Part shown: one piece after another, positions 1 to 5,064 of the stretch
How the letters are laid out: the number at the start of each line of letters is the position of its first letter
How positions within the stretch are numbered: the first letter of the stretch is position 1
NCBI GenBank assembly: GCA_023411445.1
Contig: JAEYOT010000727.1
Span: 1-5,444, forward strand
DNA length: 5,444 bases
Reading direction: 5' to 3'
From: Pseudomonadota bacterium
GTDB taxonomy: Bacteria > Myxococcota_A > Polyangia > Polyangiales > Polyangiaceae
Translations under genes and position numbers: made by a program
Notes under the pieces: generated by a model
Seen by the model: only the letters and a program-made list of their open reading frames with translations
Database searches by the model: none
What the model was told of the DNA's origin: nothing

Positions 1-108
1 ACCGAACCCCGACGTGCCATGGCCCGAGCGTAATCCATCCGCTCACGAAGCGCCGCTGTTCGGCCCGTTGAAAGCACGGTTTTGTGGCAGGGTAGCGCCC
101 CCTGATCG
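1..108. other. Left edge, no callable gene
   Basis: No coding region can be supported here. The three plus frames either stop within the segment (at 31-33 and 67-69) or run on past the folB start without a recognisable protein. On the minus strand an ATG at 38-36 opens a reading frame (MDYARAMARRGS) that leaves the window after 12 codons; it could be the start of a divergent gene but nothing else supports it. A TGA at 103-105 is in frame with folB and fixes the earliest possible folB start. Confidence 0.5.
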
Positions 109-750
109 ATGGACAGCATCGAAATCCAATCTCTCTCTTGCCGCTGCATCATCGGTATTCGCGCCCGTGAACGCCGCGTGCCCCAGCGCGTGAAGCTCGA
201 CATCGAGCTGTTTCTCGACCTCGAGCGGGCTGGCAAGAGCGGGAGGATCGCGCACACGGTGGATTACTCGCGCGCCTCCACCGAGATCATCGCGCTCATG
301 ACCTTCCGCCGTTACTCGCTGCTCGAGGTGGCCGCCGAAGAGTGCGTGGGCTGGCTGTTCGCAGCTTATCCCGCCGTGCAGCAGGTCAAGCTGCGCATCA
401 AGAAGCCGCAAGCGCTCGCTGGTCAGGCAGAGTCCGGCGGTGTGCTCATCACGCGCAGCCGGCCGGAGGAAGCAGCCCGGCAGACGCGAGACTTTGGCTT
501 CGTCATCCCTCAGCTGGAGACGAGCGAGGCCAGCATCTCTCTCGTCGGGCTCGAGCCGAGCAAGTCGCTCACGCTCGACGCGCTCGGCGCCGACAGCGCT
601 CTCATCTTGCCGCTCACGGGTCGCCTCGAGGGGCCGCGCGTCCTTCATCCGCACGAGCCGGCGCGCCTGGAGGCGAGCGAAAGCTGCACCAACGCGGACG
701 CTTTGAGCGCGCTCCTGGTCGTCTGCGCGCGCCGCCCAGTCGGCAGCTGA
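109..750 (+). CDS. folB: Dihydroneopterin aldolase with C-terminal cupin-like extension
   Basis: A 213-residue cytoplasmic enzyme of folate biosynthesis. FolB cleaves 7,8-dihydroneopterin to 6-hydroxymethyl-7,8-dihydropterin and glycolaldehyde. Residues 1-118 align by eye with E. coli FolB throughout: IIGIRARER at 14-22, the VDYSRAS segment at 51-57, SLLEVAAEE at 70-78 and VKLRIKKPQA at 93-102. The usual functional residues all appear present (Glu21, Tyr53, Glu73, Lys99). The usual FolB is about 120 residues; this one has about 90 more (roughly 125-213). That extension has the beta-strand rhythm of a small cupin-like fold but no clustered metal-binding His. ATG 109 is the first possible start because of the in-frame TGA at 103-105; no good Shine-Dalgarno is visible. 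No other folate gene is in view. The aldolase call is confident; the nature of the tail is inference. Confidence 0.9.
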   Translation: MDSIEIQSLSCRCIIGIRARERRVPQRVKLDIELFLDLERAGKSGRIAHTVDYSRASTEIIALMTFRRYSLLEVAAEECVGWLFAAYPAVQQVKLRIKKPQALAGQAESGGVLITRSRPEEAARQTRDFGFVIPQLETSEASISLVGLEPSKSLTLDALGADSALILPLTGRLEGPRVLHPHEPARLEASESCTNADALSALLVVCARRPVGS

Positions 751-755
751 AGAGG

Positions 756-793
756 CCTAAGGACCCGGGATGAGAGAGGAATCCCGGTTCAGG
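756..793 (+). terminator. Stem-loop after folB, possible terminator
   Basis: A perfect 7-bp stem CCGGGAT (765-771) / ATCCCGG (781-787) encloses a 9-nt purine loop. After a C/T mismatch it is extended by GA (762-763) with TC (789-790), and after a 3-nt bulge by CCT (756-758) with AGG (791-793). It lies just after the folB stop codon at 748-750. No U-tract follows, so intrinsic termination is uncertain; it could also protect the mRNA 3' end. Confidence 0.45.
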
Positions 794-826
794 TGATCCG
801 GTGTGGGGAAAGGCAGGATATTTTCC

Positions 827-855
827 TTGGCACGCGGGCCGACCCTTGAGATAAG
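827..855 (+). promoter_or_regulatory. Candidate sigma-70-type promoter
   Basis: TTGGCA (827-832, 5 of 6 to TTGACA) is followed after exactly 17 nt by GATAAG (850-855, 4 of 6 to TATAAT). Transcription would start near 862 and give a leader of about 90 nt to the ATG at 954. It lies downstream of the folB stem-loop, so it would make the small gene, and perhaps the secreted protein at 1249, a separate unit. The support is motif match only. Confidence 0.35.
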
Positions 856-953
856 AAGCGCGCGAATCGCGGGCAGCGCGCTGGGAGGGCCTGCTGCTGC
901 GACACGGATCTATCGCCTTTTTGGTTCGAGCGTCCAACCAAGGAAACCTGCGC

Positions 954-1178
954 ATGGGCCCTGCAAGCAACACTCTTCCCAGTGAACCCGCCACGGAGCG
1001 GCCTGCTGCACCCATCTCCCGACGCAACGACAGCGGGATCGAGCGACGTATCCCGAACGCGAGGGAAACACTGGCCACCTTGCCTGAGGTGGAGGAGGTG
1101 GACTTCGAGCCTCACGACACGATTCCAGCTCCGCCGTGGCTCGACGACGAGATCGCACCGCCCGCGAAGACTCCGTAG
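954..1178 (+). CDS. Small proline-rich acidic hypothetical protein
   Basis: A 74-residue reading frame that I do not recognise. The start ATG is preceded by AGGA (941-944) with a 9-nt gap, a good ribosome site; the same frame is open upstream to a TTG at 921, which has no such site. Roughly 70 percent of third codon positions are G or C, lower than in the neighbouring genes but higher in the second half. The protein is rich in Pro, Glu, Asp and Arg, has no signal peptide, membrane segment or Cys, and should be largely disordered. Its most distinctive part is the acidic stretch LPEVEEVDFEPHD (43-55) followed by PPWLDDE (60-66). It is followed after 70 nt by the MYXO-CTERM gene and may share a transcript with it. 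It could still be a chance frame; the ribosome site is the main argument for it. Confidence 0.5.
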   Translation: MGPASNTLPSEPATERPAAPISRRNDSGIERRIPNARETLATLPEVEEVDFEPHDTIPAPPWLDDEIAPPAKTP

Positions 1179-1196
1179 CTGTACTGCGCCGTAGCT
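1173..1196 (+). repeat. Direct repeat CCGTAGCT x2
   Basis: CCGTAGCT occurs at 1173-1180 and exactly again at 1189-1196, with an 8-nt spacer (16 nt start to start). The first copy overlaps the TAG stop of the small gene and the second lies 53 nt before the TTG of the secreted protein. The spacing is not a full helical turn multiple, so a tandem operator is only a possibility. Confidence 0.4.
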
Positions 1197-1220
1197 ATTT
1201 GCGGTGCCCAGCACTACCGT

Positions 1221-1239
1221 CCTCCGTCCCGAACGGAGG
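1221..1239 (+). promoter_or_regulatory. Hairpin enclosing the Shine-Dalgarno of the TTG-started gene
   Basis: CCTCCGT (1221-1227) and ACGGAGG (1233-1239) form a perfect 7-bp stem with a 5-nt loop CCCGA. The right arm contains the strong ribosome-binding core GGAGG (1235-1239), which lies 9 nt before the TTG at 1249. If the hairpin forms in the mRNA it hides the ribosome site, so translation could be held low or made conditional. The pairing is seen directly; the regulatory role is inference. Confidence 0.5.
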
Positions 1240-1248
1240 TCTCGAACT

Positions 1249-2055
1249 TTGAATCGTGCATCACTCGCAGCACGCCGCTGTTTCCTCGTCCTGTGTCAGC
1301 TGCTCGTGATCCTACTGGGCACGAGCTCGGCTCTCGCTGCAGGCCGCGTGGAGTGGAAGAGCAAGACCGTGAAGGAGCGCGACGACAAGTCGTGGCGCCT
1401 GGAGGTCGCGATCTACATGCCGCGGGCTCCTGACATCGCGCACGTGCCGATGAAGTTCGAGTTTCAGCCGACCGCCTACTACGCGCGCGACATGACGGAC
1501 GGCGACAAGCTGGTGGAGCACACGGTGCCGCTCACGGATCGCCAATCGTTGATCGAGAGCGTGGACGTAGGCTTCCTCGATAGCGGCTCTGGGCAAATTC
1601 AGCCGCGCACCCGCTTCAGCTTCAAGGTGACCCGCGCCCACGGCTACGAAGCGGGCGAGTACAAGGTCACGATCCGAGACACCCGTAACGGCCAGACCGT
1701 CGGCACGCCGACGACGCTGCAGTTCAAGGGCGAGAACGAGATCGTGGATCGCCGCGCCATGGTCTTCGCGTCCAAAGACAAGAAGAAGGACGAGAAGAAA
1801 GAGGAGAAGAAGGACGAGAGCGCGGACAAGCCGGCCGATGCCGACAGCGACGACCAGCCGGCGGAGCAAGCCTCCGAGGAAACGCCCGCCGACGAGCCGA
1901 GCGAAACGGCTGAGGCAAACGGGCCGCCCTCGATCGAGGAGAAGCCGGGCGGCTGCGGCTGCAAGGTGGCAGGCGGCGACAGCGGCGCCGGCCTGGGCGC
2001 GCTGCTCGGCCTGCTCGGCGTGGGCGTGCTGTTCGCCCGCCGTCGCAGCGCTTGA
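1249..2055 (+). CDS. Secreted MYXO-CTERM sorting domain-containing protein
   Basis: A 268-residue exported protein. The TTG start is chosen because GGAGGT (1235-1240) precedes it at the right distance; the longer frame from GTG 1204 has no ribosome site and would put 15 extra residues before the signal peptide. Residues 1-30 are a signal peptide (Arg9-Arg10, hydrophobic core 11-24, probable cleavage at ALA/A, 30-31). Residues 32-174 look like a beta-rich globular domain I do not recognise. Residues 176-231 are a charged linker, first Lys/Glu-rich (KKKDEKKEEKKDE, 178-190), then Ala/Asp/Glu/Pro-rich. The tail has GGCGC (234-238), a short Gly-rich spacer, a hydrophobic helix (about 249-263) and RRRSA. 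This is the MYXO-CTERM layout; in that family the Cys region is thought to be processed by a myxosortase and the protein displayed on the surface. A stem-loop follows the stop. The molecular function is unknown. Confidence 0.88.
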   Translation: MNRASLAARRCFLVLCQLLVILLGTSSALAAGRVEWKSKTVKERDDKSWRLEVAIYMPRAPDIAHVPMKFEFQPTAYYARDMTDGDKLVEHTVPLTDRQSLIESVDVGFLDSGSGQIQPRTRFSFKVTRAHGYEAGEYKVTIRDTRNGQTVGTPTTLQFKGENEIVDRRAMVFASKDKKKDEKKEEKKDESADKPADADSDDQPAEQASEETPADEPSETAEANGPPSIEEKPGGCGCKVAGGDSGAGLGALLGLLGVGVLFARRRSA

Positions 2056-2064
2056 TGTCATAGC

Positions 2065-2103
2065 TGGCGCGCGCCTGGCCCAGCGTGGCACAGGTGCGCG
2101 CCG
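2065..2103 (+). terminator. Long GC-rich hairpin after the MYXO-CTERM gene
   Basis: The arms 2066-2077 and 2091-2102 pair over 12 bp with a single G-U wobble (2073/2095), and 2065/2103 adds a wobble at the base. After a 2x2 mismatch, CCA (2080-2082) pairs with TGG (2086-2088) over a GCG loop. It starts 10 nt after the stop codon. There is no U-run, so it is either a GC-rich terminator without a U-tract or an mRNA 3'-end stabiliser. The position and length make a 3'-end role likely. Confidence 0.6.
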
Positions 2104-2161
2104 TCACTTCGCGGACTTGCGCCGGCACGCGACTTGCTGAGCACCTCTCTGATGTCGAAGC

Positions 2162-2167
2162 GAGGGG
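2162..2167 (+). promoter_or_regulatory. Ribosome site choosing the GTG start
   Basis: GAGGGG lies 5 nt upstream of GTG 2173 and is the only purine-rich site near the three in-frame starts of the lipoprotein gene. It also gives a signal peptide of normal length. Confidence 0.55.
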
Positions 2168-2172
2168 CTCAA

Positions 2173-2808
2173 GTGAGCAAGCAGGTGTTGAGGATTTGCG
2201 CAACGTGGCTGGTCGCCGCGTCGGTTGTCGTTGCGTGCAGCGATGATGAGGACGTGCCGATCGGGCAGCCAGAAGCGGGCGCGGCGGGGCAATCCCCCCA
2301 GGCCGGCAGCGGTGGTGACACCGGTACGGCGGGGGAGGCCGCGGGCGGACGAACGGGAGGCGGCGCGGGAGGCGGCGGCAACGGCGGAGAAGGCGGAGCC
2401 TGCGAGTGGGAGCCGAGCCAGGGCGGTAGCTGCGGCGTCGAGAGGCTGGGGCTCCGCTGCTCGTGGGGCCAGCTTGATTCAGAGGACCTGGGCGACCCGA
2501 GCCTCGACATGGCGGGCTTCTGCGATCTGGCTCAGGAGCACCCGAACGGTGGCGGGGCCGGAGGAGGCGGCGGCGCGGGAGGAGCCGGTGGTGGCGCAGG
2601 AGGAGCCGGTGGCGCGAGCGACGCAGGCGGCTTAGGCGGCGCCAGCGTCGACGACCGGATCCCCAATGTGTGCGGCGAGTGGGTGGATCCTGAGCCCCGC
2701 TTCAACGGCCCCGACTGCACGTTACCGTACGCCGAGAAGAAAGTGGGTACGTGCATCATCGACGGCGAGTGCTGCGTGGTGGTGGAGATCTACTCCTGCT
2801 CCCCCTGA
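2173..2808 (+). CDS. Cys-rich lipoprotein with two Gly-rich linkers
   Basis: A 211-residue predicted lipoprotein of unknown function. The GTG start is preferred because GAGGGG (2162-2167) precedes it by 5 nt; ATG 2152 and TTG 2134 are in frame but have no comparable site. The signal peptide (Lys3, Arg7, hydrophobic 8-21) ends in the lipobox VVAC, so Cys22 would be lipidated; the next residues are SDDED. Gly/Ala-rich linkers at about 35-76 and 125-157 separate two small modules. Module A (77-117) has four Cys (77, 87, 96, 117). Module B (167-209) has six (167, 182, 194, 200, 201, 209), an even total that suggests disulfides outside the cytoplasm. Both modules open with Cys and a nearby Trp (CEW, CGEW). 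No catalytic motif is visible. It is preceded by the long hairpin and ends 9 nt from the convergent aminotransferase stop. Confidence 0.85.
   Translation: MSKQVLRICATWLVAASVVVACSDDEDVPIGQPEAGAAGQSPQAGSGGDTGTAGEAAGGRTGGGAGGGGNGGEGGACEWEPSQGGSCGVERLGLRCSWGQLDSEDLGDPSLDMAGFCDLAQEHPNGGGAGGGGGAGGAGGGAGGAGGASDAGGLGGASVDDRIPNVCGEWVDPEPRFNGPDCTLPYAEKKVGTCIIDGECCVVVEIYSCSP
2572..2613 (+). repeat. 21-bp tandem repeat, two copies
   Basis: Two adjacent 21-bp units (2572-2592 and 2593-2613) differ at two bases only and share the core GGAGGAGCCGGTGG. Each encodes GAGGAGG in the second Gly-rich linker of the lipoprotein. The near identity at DNA level, including synonymous sites, points to recent slippage or duplication and so to a linker of variable length. 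Confidence 0.7.
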
Positions 2809-2817
2809 CGCTCGACC

Positions 2818-3969
2818 TCAAGCGGACCAGCGCGTGACGTGCTCGACGAGGCGAGCGGCTGCTTCGCGGAAATGCCCCGGCTCGGCGAGCAGGCTCAGCA
2901 CCAGGTAGCCGGGCCGCTCGAAGTCGTAAAACCAGCCTGGCTGCACCAGGACTCCTTCACGCTCTAGCAGGCTCACGACCAAGTCGTCCTCGCTCACGAC
3001 GTGAGGCACTTGAACCACGGCGCTCCAGCCGCCCTCCGCGCGTAGCAGCGTGAGCGGCGAGGAGCGAGTGAGGTCCCGCAAGGCCTCGAGGTTCTGCCGG
3101 CAGCGCGCGCCGATCGCAGAGGTGACGGACGGGGTGGACTCGAGCAACGCGGGCAGCGCGAGCTGAACGGGCGAGCCGACGGACAGAAACGTATCGGCGA
3201 TCAGCTCCAGCCGCTCGCGCGCTTCCTGCCGCTCGGTGGCGGGCCCGGAAAGCACCGTCCAAGCCAGCTTGAGCTGCGGCAAGCCGGCCAGCTTGCTGAG
3301 CCCGCCCATGCGGAAAGCGAGCACGTGCTGTGGCACGCGCGGCGGCTGCACGGAGCACAGCGGGTACTCGAAGAATACCTCGTCGCTCAAGATCGGCAGG
3401 CCCAGCTCGGCCACGCGCTCGAGCTCGGCGCTCGCAGCGTAGTGCCCGGTAGGATTGTTGGGGCAGACGACGATCACGGCGCGGGTGCGGCTGCTCACGC
3501 TGCGCTTCAGCGCATCGTGATCGATGTACCAAGCGCCGTCGTAAGCGAGCCGGTACGGCACCGCCTTCACGAGCTCGAGCTCCGCGAGGTGCTCGAAGAG
3601 CGGGTAGCTCGGCGCCGGCACGAGCACTTCATCGCCGGCGTCGCACAGCAGCTTGAACAAGAAGGCATAGGCTTCGCTGGTGCTGGCCGTGAGCAGCACG
3701 TCCGCCACGCTGGGTGCCGGCTCGCCGCGCGAGCTGGCCCAATAGCGCGCCACCGCGTTGCGCGCGCTGGTGAGGCCCAGCGGCTCGGGTCGGTACTGCT
3801 GCGCGCTCGCCACGGCTCGCTCCACGTGCCGAAGCAGCTCGGCTGCGGCGCCGCCGTGAGCCTGCGTCGGATTGCTGGAGGAAAGATCGAAGCGTGGCGG
3901 CCGCGTGCCCGCGAGCCGAACGGCGAGCGCGTTGAGCGCGCGGCTGCGACCGGAGCGTTGGGAGAACAC
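2818..3969 (-). CDS. PLP-dependent aminotransferase, class I/II (fold type I)
   Basis: A 383-residue cytoplasmic enzyme of the large COG0436-like aminotransferase group; the substrate cannot be read from the sequence. Visible family marks are DLSSSNPT (28-35), the STSEAY cofactor-phosphate segment (96-101), CPNNPTG (169-175), SDEV (195-198, Asp196 for the PLP ring nitrogen) and GGLSK (222-226) with Lys226 as the Schiff-base lysine. Length is normal for the family. Two usual residues are absent: the Tyr three after the Asp is Phe199, and the C-terminal segment that normally reads R-x-S is GYLVLSL (354-360), with Val357 where the substrate-carboxylate Arg is expected. The start is GTG at 3969; the N-terminus MFSQRS agrees with what I recall of related proteins. 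No Shine-Dalgarno precedes it, but TATAGT ends 6 nt upstream, so the mRNA is probably leaderless. It is divergent from ilvE and convergent with the lipoprotein. Confidence 0.9.
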   Translation of the reverse strand: MFSQRSGRSRALNALAVRLAGTRPPRFDLSSSNPTQAHGGAAAELLRHVERAVASAQQYRPEPLGLTSARNAVARYWASSRGEPAPSVADVLLTASTSEAYAFLFKLLCDAGDEVLVPAPSYPLFEHLAELELVKAVPYRLAYDGAWYIDHDALKRSVSSRTRAVIVVCPNNPTGHYAASAELERVAELGLPILSDEVFFEYPLCSVQPPRVPQHVLAFRMGGLSKLAGLPQLKLAWTVLSGPATERQEARERLELIADTFLSVGSPVQLALPALLESTPSVTSAIGARCRQNLEALRDLTRSSPLTLLRAEGGWSAVVQVPHVVSEDDLVVSLLEREGVLVQPGWFYDFERPGYLVLSLLAEPGHFREAAARLVEHVTRWSA

Positions 3970-3985
3970 CGCGGAACTATACAGT
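3958..3985 (+). promoter_or_regulatory. Candidate ilvE promoter overlapping the divergent one
   Basis: TTGGGA (3958-3963, 4 of 6) is followed after 16 nt by TACAGT (3980-3985, 4 of 6). Transcription would start near 3992, giving a leader of about 25 nt to ATG 4017. The -10 box shares bases 3980-3981 with the minus-strand -10, and the -35 box lies in the first codons of the divergent gene. An inverted repeat AACAC (3965-3969) / GTGTT (3984-3988) also spans the -10 region. Motif match only; weaker than the minus-strand promoter. Confidence 0.35.
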
Positions 3986-4004
3986 GTTAAGCTGGTCCGC
4001 TCAG
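3976..4004 (-). promoter_or_regulatory. Candidate promoter for a leaderless aminotransferase mRNA
   Basis: Read on the minus strand, CTGAGC (4004-3999, 3 of 6 to TTGACA with the TGA core) is followed after exactly 17 nt by TATAGT (3981-3976, 5 of 6 to TATAAT). The last -10 base is 6 nt from GTG 3969, so transcription would begin at or within a base or two of the start codon. This fits the lack of any ribosome site. Confidence 0.55.
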
Positions 4005-4005
4005 C

Positions 4006-4010
4006 GGAGG
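4006..4010 (+). promoter_or_regulatory. Shine-Dalgarno fixing the ilvE start
   Basis: GGAGG lies 6 nt before ATG 4017. The in-frame GTG at 3984 has no such site, and its first codons would overlap the candidate -10 box, so ATG 4017 is taken as the start. Confidence 0.8.
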
Positions 4011-4016
4011 AGCAGC

Positions 4017-5018
4017 ATGACGTCCCTGGACAAAGAATGGCCCAACTTCGACGGAGTCCCGGGCGAGGACTCGCTGATCACGGCGCGCCCGCGCGGGCAG
4101 AAGCTGGCGCGCTACGTGTGGTGGGACGGCGAAATCCGCGAGGCTGATTCGCTGAACGTGCACTACTACGCCAACGCCCTGCACTACGGGACCGCGGTGT
4201 TCGAAGGCATCCGCTGCTACCCCACCGAGCGCGGCGCCGCCTTGGTCCGCCTCACTGATCACGTAGAGCGGTTGATCTCGTCAGCGCGCCTATACGGCAT
4301 GAAGCTGCCGTTCAGCGCAGACGAGCTGGCGTTCGGTGCGCTGGAGGTGACACGCCGGAACGGCATGCAAAACGGCTACCTGCGCCCGCTGGCTTACTTC
4401 GGCCCAGGGCCGATCGATCTGCGCCCCAAGAAAGAGTGCCCCGTGCGGGTCTTCATCGCGGTGCGCGAGCTCGGGACGTTTCTGGGGGAGGACGCGCTCC
4501 GTAACGGTATCCGCGTCACCATCTCCAGCTGGCGCAAGTTCCACCACACCATGTTGCCGACCATGGCCAAGGCCAGCGGCCACTACGCCAACAGCGTGCT
4601 CGCCGCGCATGAAGCGATGGATCGCGGCTTCGACGACGCCATTTTGCTCAATCAGGACGGCACCGTCTCGAGCGCCACGGGGCAGAACATCTTCTTCGTC
4701 AAGTCGGGTACCCTCATCACGAACGACGTGACAAGCTCCATCGTCCCCGGCATCACCCGCGACTGCATCTTGACCATCGCCGCGGAGCACCAAGTACCCA
4801 TCCAGATCCGCCCCTTCACCCGGGAAGATCTGCTGCGCGCCGACGAGATCTTCATGACCGGCACCGCCGCCGAGGTCACCCCCGTGCGCGAGCTGGACGG
4901 CGCCGAGTTCGTCACCGGGAAAAATACGCTCGGCGCACGCTTTCAGCGCGCCTACCTGCGCGCCGTGACGGGCAAAGACCCGGCGCGGCTGGATTGGCTC
5001 AGCTTCGTGTCGCGCTGA
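4017..5018 (+). CDS. ilvE: Branched-chain amino acid aminotransferase
   Basis: A 333-residue cytoplasmic PLP enzyme of fold type IV. It transfers amino groups between glutamate/2-oxoglutarate and the keto acids of valine, leucine and isoleucine, the last step of their synthesis. It aligns by eye with E. coli IlvE along its length, with about 25 extra N-terminal residues. Matches include ALHYGTAVFEGIRCY (54-68, Tyr57 and Phe62), YLRPL (121-125, Arg123), the Schiff-base Lys185 in PTMAKASGHY (181-190) with Tyr190, PGITRD (244-249), and FMTGTAAEVTPV (279-290) for PLP phosphate and substrate carboxylate. One key residue is missing: where fold-type IV enzymes have V-x-E-x4-N, this has VSSATGQN (217-224), so the glutamate that contacts the PLP ring nitrogen is Ser219. 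A D-amino-acid or related transaminase is possible but less likely given the overall match. The lipoprotein gene starts 46 nt downstream and may be cotranscribed. Confidence 0.92.
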   Translation: MTSLDKEWPNFDGVPGEDSLITARPRGQKLARYVWWDGEIREADSLNVHYYANALHYGTAVFEGIRCYPTERGAALVRLTDHVERLISSARLYGMKLPFSADELAFGALEVTRRNGMQNGYLRPLAYFGPGPIDLRPKKECPVRVFIAVRELGTFLGEDALRNGIRVTISSWRKFHHTMLPTMAKASGHYANSVLAAHEAMDRGFDDAILLNQDGTVSSATGQNIFFVKSGTLITNDVTSSIVPGITRDCILTIAAEHQVPIQIRPFTREDLLRADEIFMTGTAAEVTPVRELDGAEFVTGKNTLGARFQRAYLRAVTGKDPARLDWLSFVSR

Positions 5019-5064
5019 CGGGCGCGAGCAGCGACGGATTTTCGCTCCAAGCCGGATGCACGGC

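Noticed and set aside
1..38. Divergent minus-strand gene starting at ATG 38
   Set aside because: Only 12 codons are in the window and the ribosome site is weak; it cannot be supported.
43..654. Long minus-strand open frame opposite folB
   Set aside because: It is antisense to a clearly recognisable enzyme, has no family resemblance and is explained by high-GC codon bias.
828..843. TGGCACG resembling a sigma-54 -24 element
   Set aside because: The required GC of a -12 element is not at the right spacing; the bases there read GA, with no TTGC.
803..985. 60-residue plus-strand frame before the small gene
   Set aside because: No ribosome site and it overlaps the better supported frame at 954 in another phase.
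1204..1248. GTG 1204 as start of the MYXO-CTERM protein
   Set aside because: No Shine-Dalgarno; it would add 15 residues before a complete signal peptide, while TTG 1249 follows GGAGGT at the right spacing.
1312..2091. Minus-strand open frame opposite the MYXO-CTERM gene
   Set aside because: Low-complexity Leu/Arg/Ala/Val product typical of an antisense frame in high-GC DNA; the plus strand has signal peptide, sorting tail and ribosome site.
3325..3990. Plus-strand open frame opposite the aminotransferase
   Set aside because: Product is Ala/Arg/His-rich without motifs; the opposite strand encodes an intact aminotransferase with its catalytic motifs.
5024..5047. Possible terminator between ilvE and the last lipoprotein
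   Set aside because: Only a 5-bp stem (5030-5034/5042-5046) with T's in the loop, not after the stem.
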